From Ancylobacter sp. TS-1 (GTDB lineage Bacteria; Pseudomonadota; Alphaproteobacteria; Rhizobiales; Xanthobacteraceae), in NCBI RefSeq assembly GCF_009223885.1, contig NZ_CP045144.1:2282001-2346000 (forward strand): a DNA stretch of 64,000 bases, given 5' to 3'. The notes under the pieces were generated by a model. That model was not told the origin of the DNA. It saw only the letters and a program-made list of their open reading frames with translations, and ran no database searches. Position numbers and translations under genes: made by a program. Of the stretch, positions 39,568 through 46,743 are shown in pieces (position 1 is the stretch's first letter; each line of letters starts with the position of its first letter).

Positions 39568-39734
39568 CTGACCATACGCTGGGGCGGGTTCTTCATCACC
39601 ATGGCGGTGCTGAACGAGGTCGTCTGGCGCAGCTTCTCGACCGACACCTGGGTCGCCTTCAAGACCTTCGTCTATCTCCCGCTCACGCTGGTCTTCGCCA
39701 TGGCGCAGGTTCCCCTGATGACCCGCCACGCCCC
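39568..39734 (+). repeat. right copy of the 167-bp direct repeat
   Basis: Matches 27590-27756 with a single mismatch. Upstream of it is island DNA with no coding continuity; downstream the reading frame continues into a C-terminus unlike that of the left copy. Confidence 0.92.
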
Positions 39735-39789
39735 GCCACCCCCGCCGGATTCGGCAGCCGGCGACACGCGGGACGGCACGCAGGGCTGA
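39568..39789 (+). pseudogene. orphan 3' fragment of septation protein A gene
   Basis: Encodes only the last part of the septation protein ([20 protein letters not shown] onward, equal to residues 134-189 of the intact copy) followed by a distinct tail PPPPPDSAAGDTRDGTQG and a stop. The first 133 residues are absent and no promoter or start context is evident, so it is a remnant. It may preserve the ancestral C-terminus of the gene before the island arrived. Confidence 0.88.
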
Positions 39790-40079
39790 CGGCGGGCAGG
39801 GTCCCGCCGGTGGCAATCGCGCGCGGCCGGCGAGGCAAGCCAGAACGCTGGGCCTTGGCGCGGGGCCTTGGCGCGGGGCCTTGGCGCGGGGCCTTGGCGC
39901 GGGGCCTTGGCGCGGGGGCCTTGGCGGCGGGCGCCCCGGCGCCGATACTGCGGTGGAATAGGTCGACAGACCGCGAGCACGGGACGGAAGATCCGGCGCG
40001 CGGACGCGTTCCGCCATCTCCATCGGAACGAGCGCCATTCCCGGCCGGATCGACGAATAAAGGGTGAGGAGCGCCGACC
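39790..40079. other. non-coding junction between island remnant and CoA-transferase operon
   Basis: A 290-bp GC-rich stretch. It contains the 13-bp tandem repeat described separately, then a region leading to a plausible ribosome binding site (gtgaggagcg) just before the CoA-transferase start. No gene is supported here. Confidence 0.6.
39853..39932. repeat. 13-bp tandem repeat, five to six units
   Basis: Five consecutive units of ccttggcgcgggg (the fifth has an extra g), followed by a degenerate sixth unit ccttggcggcggg. It lies about 60 bases past the yciB fragment, close to the island junction. It is non-coding on any supported frame and might vary in copy number between isolates. Confidence 0.9.
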
Positions 40080-41309
40080 ATGGAAGCCAGCGCGGCCAAC
40101 GCGGCAGCCGGTCCGCTGTCGGGAGTTCGCGTCGTCGAGCTCGGCAATCTGATCGCCGCGCCCTTCGCCACGCGGCTGATGGCCGACTTCGGCGCCGAGG
40201 TCGTCAAGATCGAGGCGCCCGGCGAGGGCGACCCGCTGCGCAAATGGCGCAAGCTGCACAAAAGCACCTCGCTCTGGTGGTACCTGCAATCGCGCAACAA
40301 GAAGTCGGTCGCCGTCGACCTGCGGCGGCCCGAAGGACAGGAGATCGTGCGCCGCCTCGCGCGCGACGCAGACGTGCTGGTCGAGAACTTCCGCCCCGGC
40401 ACGCTGGAACGCTGGGGGCTCGGCTGGGAGGCGCTGCGTGAGGTCAATCCCAACCTCGTCATGGTGCGCATCTCCGGCTTCGGCCAGGACGGGCCCTATC
40501 GCGAGCGACCCGGCTTCGGCGCGGTGGGCGAGGCGATGGGCGGCATGCGCTTCACCACCGGCGATCCGGACCGTCCGCCGGCGCGCACCGGCATCAGCCT
40601 CGGCGACTCGCTGGCGGCACTCCACGCGGTGATGGGCGCCCTGATGGCGCTGCTGCGGGTGAAGAGCGGAGGCGGCGGGCAGGTCATCGACGTCTCGCTC
40701 TATGAGAGCGTGTTCAACCTGATGGAGAGCCTTGTCCCGGAATATGACGTGGTCGGCTTCGTGCGCGAGCGCTCCGGCGGCTCGCTGCCGGGCATCGCGC
40801 CGTCGAACTCCTATCCCACGGCGGAGGGCAGCTACGTCATCGTCGCCGGCAATGGCGACGCCATCTTCAAGCGGCTGATGACGGCGATCGGCCGCGAGGA
40901 CATGGCGCTCGACCCCCGCTTCGCCTCCAATGACGGGCGCGTCGCCCATGTCGAGCTGATCGACGCCACCATCGCCAAATGGACGCGCCGCCATTCTCTG
41001 GAGGAAGTCACCACGGCGCTGGACCGCGCCGACGTGCCGAACGGGCGCATCTACTCGGTGGCCGACATCGTCTCGGACCCGCAATATCTCGCCCGGAAAA
41101 TGATCCTGCCCTCGACGCTGCCGGACGGAACCGAGGTCAAGATGCCGGGCATCGTCCCGCATTTCTCGGAAACGCCGGGGGCGGTGAACTGGCTCGGCCC
41201 CCGGCTCGGCGAACACACGGCGCCCGTTCTGGCCGGGCTCGGCTACAGTGCCGAGGAGATCGACACGCTCGCCCGCAGCGGCGCCATCACGCGCGGGGAG
41301 GAGGAATGA
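40080..41309 (+). CDS. CaiB/BaiF (family III) CoA-transferase
   Basis: A 409-residue CoA-transferase that would move CoA between carboxylic acids. The N-terminal Rossmann part reads SGVRVVELGNLIAAPFATRLMADFGAEVVKIE; VAVDLRRPEGQEIVRRL and DVLVENFRPGTLERWGLG are standard family blocks. The catalytic Asp is in TGISLGDSLAALHAV near residue 180. Its stop overlaps the ATG of the HMG-CoA-lyase-like gene (ATGA), so they probably act in sequence on one substrate: CoA activation followed by retro-Claisen cleavage. The downstream ABC transporter would import that acid. 3-hydroxy-3-methylglutarate or a citramalate-like acid would fit; this is inference. Confidence 0.9.
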   Translation: MEASAANAAAGPLSGVRVVELGNLIAAPFATRLMADFGAEVVKIEAPGEGDPLRKWRKLHKSTSLWWYLQSRNKKSVAVDLRRPEGQEIVRRLARDADVLVENFRPGTLERWGLGWEALREVNPNLVMVRISGFGQDGPYRERPGFGAVGEAMGGMRFTTGDPDRPPARTGISLGDSLAALHAVMGALMALLRVKSGGGGQVIDVSLYESVFNLMESLVPEYDVVGFVRERSGGSLPGIAPSNSYPTAEGSYVIVAGNGDAIFKRLMTAIGREDMALDPRFASNDGRVAHVELIDATIAKWTRRHSLEEVTTALDRADVPNGRIYSVADIVSDPQYLARKMILPSTLPDGTEVKMPGIVPHFSETPGAVNWLGPRLGEHTAPVLAGLGYSAEEIDTLARSGAITRGEEE

Positions 41310-42256
41310 ACGGGGCCGCCCTGCCCTCCCGCGTCCATGTGCAGGAGGTCGTCGCGCGCGACGGGCTCCAGATCGAGCCGCGCTTTCTGCCGACCGCCGA
41401 AAAGATCGCCCTCATCGACGCCCTGTCGGAAACCGGCGTATCGAAGATCGAGGTGACGTCCTTCGTCTCGCCCCGCGCCGTGCCCAATCTTGCCGATGCG
41501 GGCATCGTCGCGCGCGCCATCGCGCGCCGGCCCGGCGTCACCTATGTGGCGCTGGTGCCGAATCTGCGCGGCGCGCAGGAGGCACTCGACGCGGGCATGG
41601 ACGAGCTCAACCTCGTCATGTCGGCGAGCGAGACCCACAACCTCGCCAATATGGGAATGACCCCCGCGCAGTCGCTTGAGGGCTTCCGGGCCATCGCCGA
41701 GGCAGCGAAGGGGACGGGCACGACGCTCAACGGCTCGATCGCCACCGCCTTCGGCTGCCCCTTCGAGGGCGCCCAGCCGGAGGCGAAGGTGCTGGCGCTG
41801 ATCGAGGACTATCTTGAGTCGGGCCTCGATTCCGTCACCCTCGCGGACACCACGGGCATGGCCAATCCGCGACAGGTGGCTCACCTCGTCGGCGCGGTGC
41901 GGCGCCAGTTCGGTACGCTGCCGCTCACCCTGCATTTCCACAACACGCGCGGCATGGGGCTCGCCAACGTGCTGGCGGCCCTCGACGCCGGCGCCGACCG
42001 CTTCGATGCCTCGCTCGGCGGCCTCGGCGGCTGTCCCTTCGCGCCCGGCGCGACCGGCAACATCTCGACCGAGGACCTCGTGCACATGCTGGACGAGATG
42101 GGCGTCGCGAGCGGCGTCGACCTTGCCCGCCTGCTCGCGCTGGCGCGCGCGCTGCCGGCCCTCATCGGCCACGATATTTCAGGGCAGGTGGCCAAGGCGG
42201 GCCGGAGCACGGACCTTCACCCCGCCCCGGCCAATCGGCACCCAGCGGCTCCATGA
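41306..42256 (+). CDS. hydroxymethylglutaryl-CoA lyase-like enzyme
   Basis: A 316-residue TIM-barrel lyase of the HMG-CoA lyase/DRE-TIM group, cleaving HMG-CoA or a similar 3-hydroxyacyl-CoA to acetyl-CoA and a ketoacid. Motifs: VHVQEVVARDGLQIEP near the N-terminus (metal Asp and active-site Arg in RDGLQ), KIEVTSFVSPRAVPNLADA, LHFHNTRGMGLANVLAAL, and the Cys loop GGLGGCPFAPGATGNISTED. ATG at 41306 is used; the longer upstream frame is spurious. It is tightly coupled to the CoA-transferase before it and overlaps the ABC ATPase after it, so the entire set from 40080 to 45041 looks like one catabolic operon. Confidence 0.92.
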   Translation: MNGAALPSRVHVQEVVARDGLQIEPRFLPTAEKIALIDALSETGVSKIEVTSFVSPRAVPNLADAGIVARAIARRPGVTYVALVPNLRGAQEALDAGMDELNLVMSASETHNLANMGMTPAQSLEGFRAIAEAAKGTGTTLNGSIATAFGCPFEGAQPEAKVLALIEDYLESGLDSVTLADTTGMANPRQVAHLVGAVRRQFGTLPLTLHFHNTRGMGLANVLAALDAGADRFDASLGGLGGCPFAPGATGNISTEDLVHMLDEMGVASGVDLARLLALARALPALIGHDISGQVAKAGRSTDLHPAPANRHPAAP

Positions 42257-43134
42257 CAGGACGAGAGACGAGAGAACAGGACATGGAGGGCGCCCCCCGG
42301 CGACCGCCCGCGCAGCCGGCGACGCCCGATTCCGCGCCCGTCGCGGTCGCGCTCGACGCGGTCAGCGTCCGTTTCGCGATCAGGGGCCAGCCGCTCTACG
42401 AGGCGGTCGCCCCGACCTCGCTGCGCGTGCGCGAAGGCGAATTCGTCGCCATCGTCGGCCCCACGGGCTGCGGCAAGTCCACCCTACTCAACGTCACCGC
42501 CGGCCTCCTCAGGCCCGCGGGCGGGGATGTGACGATCTTCGGCAGGACGCTGAACGGGCTGAACGCGCAGGCGGGCTACCTCTTCCAGCAGGACGCCCTC
42601 ATGCCGTGGAAGACGGCGCTCGACAATGTTGCCATCGCGCTGGAGATCGGCGGCGCGCGCCGCGCCGACGCCCTCGCGCAGGCGGGGGAATGGCTGAGGA
42701 AGGTCGGCCTCGGCCGCTTCGGCGACCGCTACCCGCATCAGCTCTCCGGCGGCCAGCGCAAGCGCGTCGGCCTCGCCCAGGTGCTGGTGCGGCAGCCGAA
42801 GATCCTGCTCATGGACGAGCCCTTCGGCCCGCTCGACGCCCAGACGCGGCAGATCATGGGCACGCTGCTGCTCCGCCTGTGGGCGGACGACCGCAAGGCG
42901 GTGCTGTTCGTGACCCACGATCTGGAGGAGGCGATCGCCCTCTCCGACCGCGTCGTCATCATGTCGGCCGGGCCGCAGGCGCGCATCATCGGCGACTACC
43001 CGATCGACCTCGCCCGTCCCCGCGACACCGCCGACATTCGCCTCGACCCGCGCTTCCACCAGCTTCACCGCCAGATCTGGAACCAGCTCAAGGCGGAAGT
43101 CGCCAAGACCTATGGGGAGGACCTTGCGCCGTGA
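42253..43134 (+). CDS. NitT/TauT-type ABC transporter ATP-binding protein
   Basis: A 293-residue ATPase of the nitrate/sulfonate/taurine group (SsuB/TauB). Walker A GPTGCGKSTLLN is near residue 72, the signature reads LSGGQRKRVGLAQVL, Walker B ILLMDEPFGPLDA and switch VTHDLEEAIALSDRV. The Lys in the signature (QRKR instead of QRQR) is a variation seen in some members. It begins with an ATG overlapping the lyase stop and overlaps the permease start (GTGA), indicating translational coupling through the operon. Confidence 0.92.
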   Translation: MTGRETREQDMEGAPRRPPAQPATPDSAPVAVALDAVSVRFAIRGQPLYEAVAPTSLRVREGEFVAIVGPTGCGKSTLLNVTAGLLRPAGGDVTIFGRTLNGLNAQAGYLFQQDALMPWKTALDNVAIALEIGGARRADALAQAGEWLRKVGLGRFGDRYPHQLSGGQRKRVGLAQVLVRQPKILLMDEPFGPLDAQTRQIMGTLLLRLWADDRKAVLFVTHDLEEAIALSDRVVIMSAGPQARIIGDYPIDLARPRDTADIRLDPRFHQLHRQIWNQLKAEVAKTYGEDLAP

Positions 43135-43925
43135 AACTTCATCCCGCCAAGCTGCTCTTCCTCCAGATCCTCGTCGCCCTCGTCGCGCTCGCCATCTGGC
43201 AGATCGGCGCCACCGTGCCGATCGGCGGCACCTACATGCTGCCGGAATTCTTCTTCTCGAAGCCCGGCGACGTGCTGGCGCGCGTCTATACGCTGTTCGC
43301 CACCGGCACGATCTGGAAGCATCTGTGGATCACACTCACCGAGACGGTGCTGGCCTTTCTCATCGGCTCCGTCGCCGGCGTCGTCTTCGGCTTCTGGTTC
43401 GCCCGCCAGCCCACCGTCGCGGCGGTGTTCGATCCCTATGTGAAGATGTTCAACGCCCTGCCGCGCGTGGTGCTGGCGCCGATCTTCATGCTCTGGCTCG
43501 GCCTCGGCATCTGGTCGAAGGTCGCGCTCGGCGTCACACTGGTGTTCTTCATCGTGTTCTTCAACGTCTATCAGGGCGTCAAGGAAGTGAGCCCGGTGGT
43601 TCTCGCCAATGCGCGCATGATGGGCATGAACGAGCGCCAGCTGCTGCGCCACGTCTACTGGCCGTCGGCGCTGTCGTGGATGTTCTCGTCGCTGCACACG
43701 GCGGTGGGCTTCGCGCTGGTGGGGGCCGTGGTCGGGGAATATCTCGGCTCCGCGGCGGGGCTCGGCTATCTCATCCATCAGGCGGAGGGCGTGTTCGACG
43801 TGACCGGCGTGTTCGCCGGCATGGTCATACTGGCCGGCTTCGTGCTCGTCATCGACTGGGGCGTCACCCGCATCGAGCGCCGGCTTCTCGTCTGGCGGCC
43901 GCAATCCGCCGGCGAGCAGAACTAG
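43131..43925 (+). CDS. NitT/TauT-type ABC transporter permease
   Basis: A 264-residue permease of the SsuC/TauC type with about six membrane helices. The GTG start at 43131 overlaps the ATPase stop. The EAA-loop reads NARMMGMNERQLLRHVYWPSAL near residue 165, and VKMFNALPRVVLAPIFMLWLGLGIWSKV precedes it, both standard for this group. The third gene of the transporter, the binding protein, starts about 100 bases downstream. Confidence 0.92.
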   Translation: MKLHPAKLLFLQILVALVALAIWQIGATVPIGGTYMLPEFFFSKPGDVLARVYTLFATGTIWKHLWITLTETVLAFLIGSVAGVVFGFWFARQPTVAAVFDPYVKMFNALPRVVLAPIFMLWLGLGIWSKVALGVTLVFFIVFFNVYQGVKEVSPVVLANARMMGMNERQLLRHVYWPSALSWMFSSLHTAVGFALVGAVVGEYLGSAAGLGYLIHQAEGVFDVTGVFAGMVILAGFVLVIDWGVTRIERRLLVWRPQSAGEQN

Positions 43926-44027
43926 AGGGCGGCGCTTCGCGACGGCGTGCCCTTGCCGCCGCCCCTTGCCGCCGCCCCGGGCACCGCTAGAACAGGCCGA
44001 TAACTCGAAAAGAACGGGAGGAACACC

Positions 44028-45041
44028 ATGAAGATGCGCGCTCTGCTGCTCGCAGCCGGCCTTCTCATTTCCGCCTTCGGCGCCGCGCGGGCCGGCGAGG
44101 TCGAAAAGCCCAACCTGGCGCTGGGCGTCGGCGGCAAACCGCTGCTGTACTATCTCCCCCTGACGCTGGCCGAACGCCTCGGCTACTTCAAGGACGAGGG
44201 ACTGACCGTCGAGATCAGCGATTTCGGCGGCGGTTCCAAGTCGCTGCAGGCGCTCATCGGCGGCTCCGTCGACGCCGTGGCCGGCGCCTATGAGCACACC
44301 ATCCGCATGCAGGAGAAGAAGCAGGACGTGCGGGCGGTCATCGACCTCGGCCGCTATCCCGGCATCGTCGTCGCGGTGCGCAAGGACAAGGCCGACACCC
44401 TCCGCTCCGTCGCGGACTTCAAGGGGGCGAAGATCGGCGTCACCGCGCCGGGCTCATCGACCTATATTCTCGTGCAGTACCTGATGCGAAAGGCCGGGCT
44501 GAACCCCGACGACGCCTCCTTCATCGGCGTGGGCAGCGGCCCCTCGGCCGTCGCCGCCATGCAGAGGGGCGAGATCGACGTCATCTCCCACCTCGACCCC
44601 GTCATCTCCAAGCTGGAGGACATGGGCGCCATCAAGGTTCTGGTCGACACCCGCACCACCGAGGGGACCCTGCAGGTGTTCGGCGGCATGAACCCGGCGG
44701 CCGTGCTCTATCTCAAGGAGAGCTTCATCCGGCAGAACCCGAACACGGTTCAGGCTCTCACCAATGCCTTCTACAAGACGCTGAAATGGCTGGAGACCGC
44801 GACGCCGGAACAGGTCGCGGCGACGGTGCCGCAGGAATACTGGCTGGGCGACAAGGAGCTCTACATCAAGGCCTTCAATGCCTCGCGCCAGGCCTATTCG
44901 ACCGATGGCGACATCAGCGAGGCGAGCATGAAGAGCGCGCTCAACCTGCTCACGACGACCGATCCGAGCTTCGGCGCCTCCGGCATCGACCTGTCCCGAA
45001 CCTTCGACGGCTCGTTCCTCGCCAAGGCCAGGGGCCAGTAG
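44028..45041 (+). CDS. NitT/TauT-type periplasmic substrate-binding protein
   Basis: A 337-residue SsuA/THI5-like binding protein with signal peptide (LLLAAGLLISAFGAARAGE). Mature segments LLYYLPLTLAERLGYFKDEGL, VEISDFGGGSKSLQALIGGSVDAVAGAYEH and VGSGPSAVAAMQRGEIDVI are diagnostic for the fold. The ligand of this subfamily is an organic anion or small N/S compound; the operon context with CoA-transferase and HMG-CoA-lyase-like enzymes favours a carboxylic acid. A good ribosome binding site (gggaggaac) precedes the ATG. Confidence 0.9.
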   Translation: MKMRALLLAAGLLISAFGAARAGEVEKPNLALGVGGKPLLYYLPLTLAERLGYFKDEGLTVEISDFGGGSKSLQALIGGSVDAVAGAYEHTIRMQEKKQDVRAVIDLGRYPGIVVAVRKDKADTLRSVADFKGAKIGVTAPGSSTYILVQYLMRKAGLNPDDASFIGVGSGPSAVAAMQRGEIDVISHLDPVISKLEDMGAIKVLVDTRTTEGTLQVFGGMNPAAVLYLKESFIRQNPNTVQALTNAFYKTLKWLETATPEQVAATVPQEYWLGDKELYIKAFNASRQAYSTDGDISEASMKSALNLLTTTDPSFGASGIDLSRTFDGSFLAKARGQ

Positions 45042-45114
45042 CCGACAGACCCGACCGCAAGCCGCCGGCCGTCGACGCCGACGGCCATTCGTATTCCCCA
45101 AGGGCACGACCGAC

Positions 45115-45525
45115 ATGACCGCAGATGAACTCAAGGCCGCCCTGGAGACACTGGATGTATCGCCGGCCGCCATGGCCAGGCTCCTCGGTGTCGACGTCCG
45201 CACCTGCAGGCGCTGGAGCAGCGGCGCCAAACCGATCCCCGACACGGTAGCCACGCAGATCGCCGCCATGGTCGAGGCCGGCGGCGTCACGCCGCAGATG
45301 ACGGCGGAGATCCAGGCGGCCGCCATCGGCGACGGGCAGGACGTCAGCCGGTTCCTCTGGGTGCAGGTCCGCGACGCCGACCCGTTCTGGACGGTGGCCG
45401 AGCATGACACGGTCTCGGACATCTATTACCTGCCCGGCCGGCTGGAGCGTTATGCCGCCGACGATCTGGTGCTCGGGCCGGCGGTCGCGGCACCGGCCGC
45501 CCCCGCCCCCGACGAGGCAGAGTGA
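45115..45525 (+). CDS. small helix-turn-helix protein
   Basis: A 136-residue protein whose first 60 residues form a Cro/YdaS-like helix-turn-helix (SPAAMARLLGVDVRTCRRWSSG near residues 17-38). The rest, including QVRDADPFWTVAEHDTVSDIYYLPGRL, has no named domain. It ends in an Ala/Pro-rich tail. It lies 73 bases after the transporter operon on the same strand and might regulate it, but it also resembles free-standing small proteins of unknown function. No clear operator was identified. Confidence 0.75.
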   Translation: MTADELKAALETLDVSPAAMARLLGVDVRTCRRWSSGAKPIPDTVATQIAAMVEAGGVTPQMTAEIQAAAIGDGQDVSRFLWVQVRDADPFWTVAEHDTVSDIYYLPGRLERYAADDLVLGPAVAAPAAPAPDEAE

Positions 45526-45588
45526 TAGGTAGCCGGCAAATAACCTACTGACACGTCGGTTTCCGGCGCACCCCCGCCGCGCCGGCCC

Positions 45589-46632
45589 TCAGGGGCAGGG
45601 ATTGCCGCGCCGCTGATGCACCGCGTCGATGCGCTCAAGCACCTCGGCCGACAAAGCGACATCCGCCGCGCCGATATCGGCGACGAGCTGATCCATCGAG
45701 GTCGCGCCGATGATCACCGAGGTCATGAAGTCGCGCGTCAGGCAGAAGGCGATCGCCATCTGCGAGGGATCGAGCCCGGCGTCGTGGGCGATGGCGAGAT
45801 AATCGTCGATCGCCTCTTCCGCGCCCGGCACCTGGTAGCGGTTGGCGCGCCGGAACAGCGTCGTGCGCGCGCCGGCGGGGAGCGCGCCCTTCTGGTATTT
45901 GCCGGTCAGGTAGCCCTGCGCCAGCGCCGAATAGGCGAGCAGGCTCACCTGTTCGCGCAGGCTCACCTCGGCGAGCGCCGTCTCATAGGTGCGGTTGAGA
46001 ACATTGTAGGCATTCTGGACCGAGACCGCGCGCGGCCCGCCGGTGCGCTCGGCCTCGGCAAGGAAGCTCATCGTGCCCCAGGCGCTCTCGTTGGAGAGGC
46101 CGAAATGACGGATCTTGCCGTCCTTCACCAGTTCGTCGAAGGCGGCCAGGGTCTCGGATATGGACGTCTCCTCGCCCGCCAGCGCCTGCCAGCGCGTCGG
46201 GTTGGAGCCCCACCGCATCGGCCGGCCCGGCCAGTGCAGCTGGTAGAGGTCGATATAGTCGGTCTGCAGCCGCTTCAGGCTCTTCTCCACCGCCTCGCGG
46301 ATCTGCACCCGCGTCGGCCGGCCGGGCGAGCCGTCGTCGCGAAACCAGGTCATCTCGGTGAGGCCGACGACCTTGGTCGCCAGGATCACCCTGTCGCGGC
46401 CGCCGCGCGCCTTGAGCCAGGTGCCGATGACGCGCTCGGTCGAGCCCTGCGTCTCGGGACTGGGCGGGATGGAATAGAGTTCGGCGGTGTCGAGAAAATT
46501 GACGCCGCAGTCGAGCGCGTAGTCGAGCTGCGCGTGCCCCTCGGCCTCGGTGTTCTGCTGACCGTAGGTCATGGTGCCGAGACAGATCGCGCTGACCTCG
46601 AGGCCGGTGCGGCCCAGCGGACGGTACTGCAT
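45589..46632 (-). CDS. aldo/keto reductase (Tas/YajO-like)
   Basis: A 347-residue NADPH-dependent oxidoreductase with a TIM-barrel fold. It begins MQYRPLGRTGLEVSAICLGTMTYGQQN; the catalytic Asp and Tyr are in NFLDTAELYSIPPSPETQGS (DTAELY), and LDLYQLHWPGRP-like YIDLYQLHWPGRP, RHFGLSNESAWG and SVQNAYNVLNRTYE complete the pattern. The block MTYGQQNTEAEGHAQLDYAL is typical of the E. coli Tas subfamily. ATG at 46632 is chosen over 46695. Substrate unknown. It is a single leftward gene convergent with the helix-turn-helix gene. Confidence 0.93.
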   Translation of the reverse strand: MQYRPLGRTGLEVSAICLGTMTYGQQNTEAEGHAQLDYALDCGVNFLDTAELYSIPPSPETQGSTERVIGTWLKARGGRDRVILATKVVGLTEMTWFRDDGSPGRPTRVQIREAVEKSLKRLQTDYIDLYQLHWPGRPMRWGSNPTRWQALAGEETSISETLAAFDELVKDGKIRHFGLSNESAWGTMSFLAEAERTGGPRAVSVQNAYNVLNRTYETALAEVSLREQVSLLAYSALAQGYLTGKYQKGALPAGARTTLFRRANRYQVPGAEEAIDDYLAIAHDAGLDPSQMAIAFCLTRDFMTSVIIGATSMDQLVADIGAADVALSAEVLERIDAVHQRRGNPCP

Positions 46633-46743
46633 GGGGTTCTTTTCGGAAGGTTGCGACGGAAGGGGGACGATAGGCAGCGGCGCGCACCCGCACAAGGCTG
46701 CCGAACGGAAAGCCGCGACGACGTATCCGCGTGCCGCCGCCGG

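Noticed and set aside
39853..39932. CRISPR-like array
   Set aside because: Contiguous 13-mers without spacers and no cas genes.
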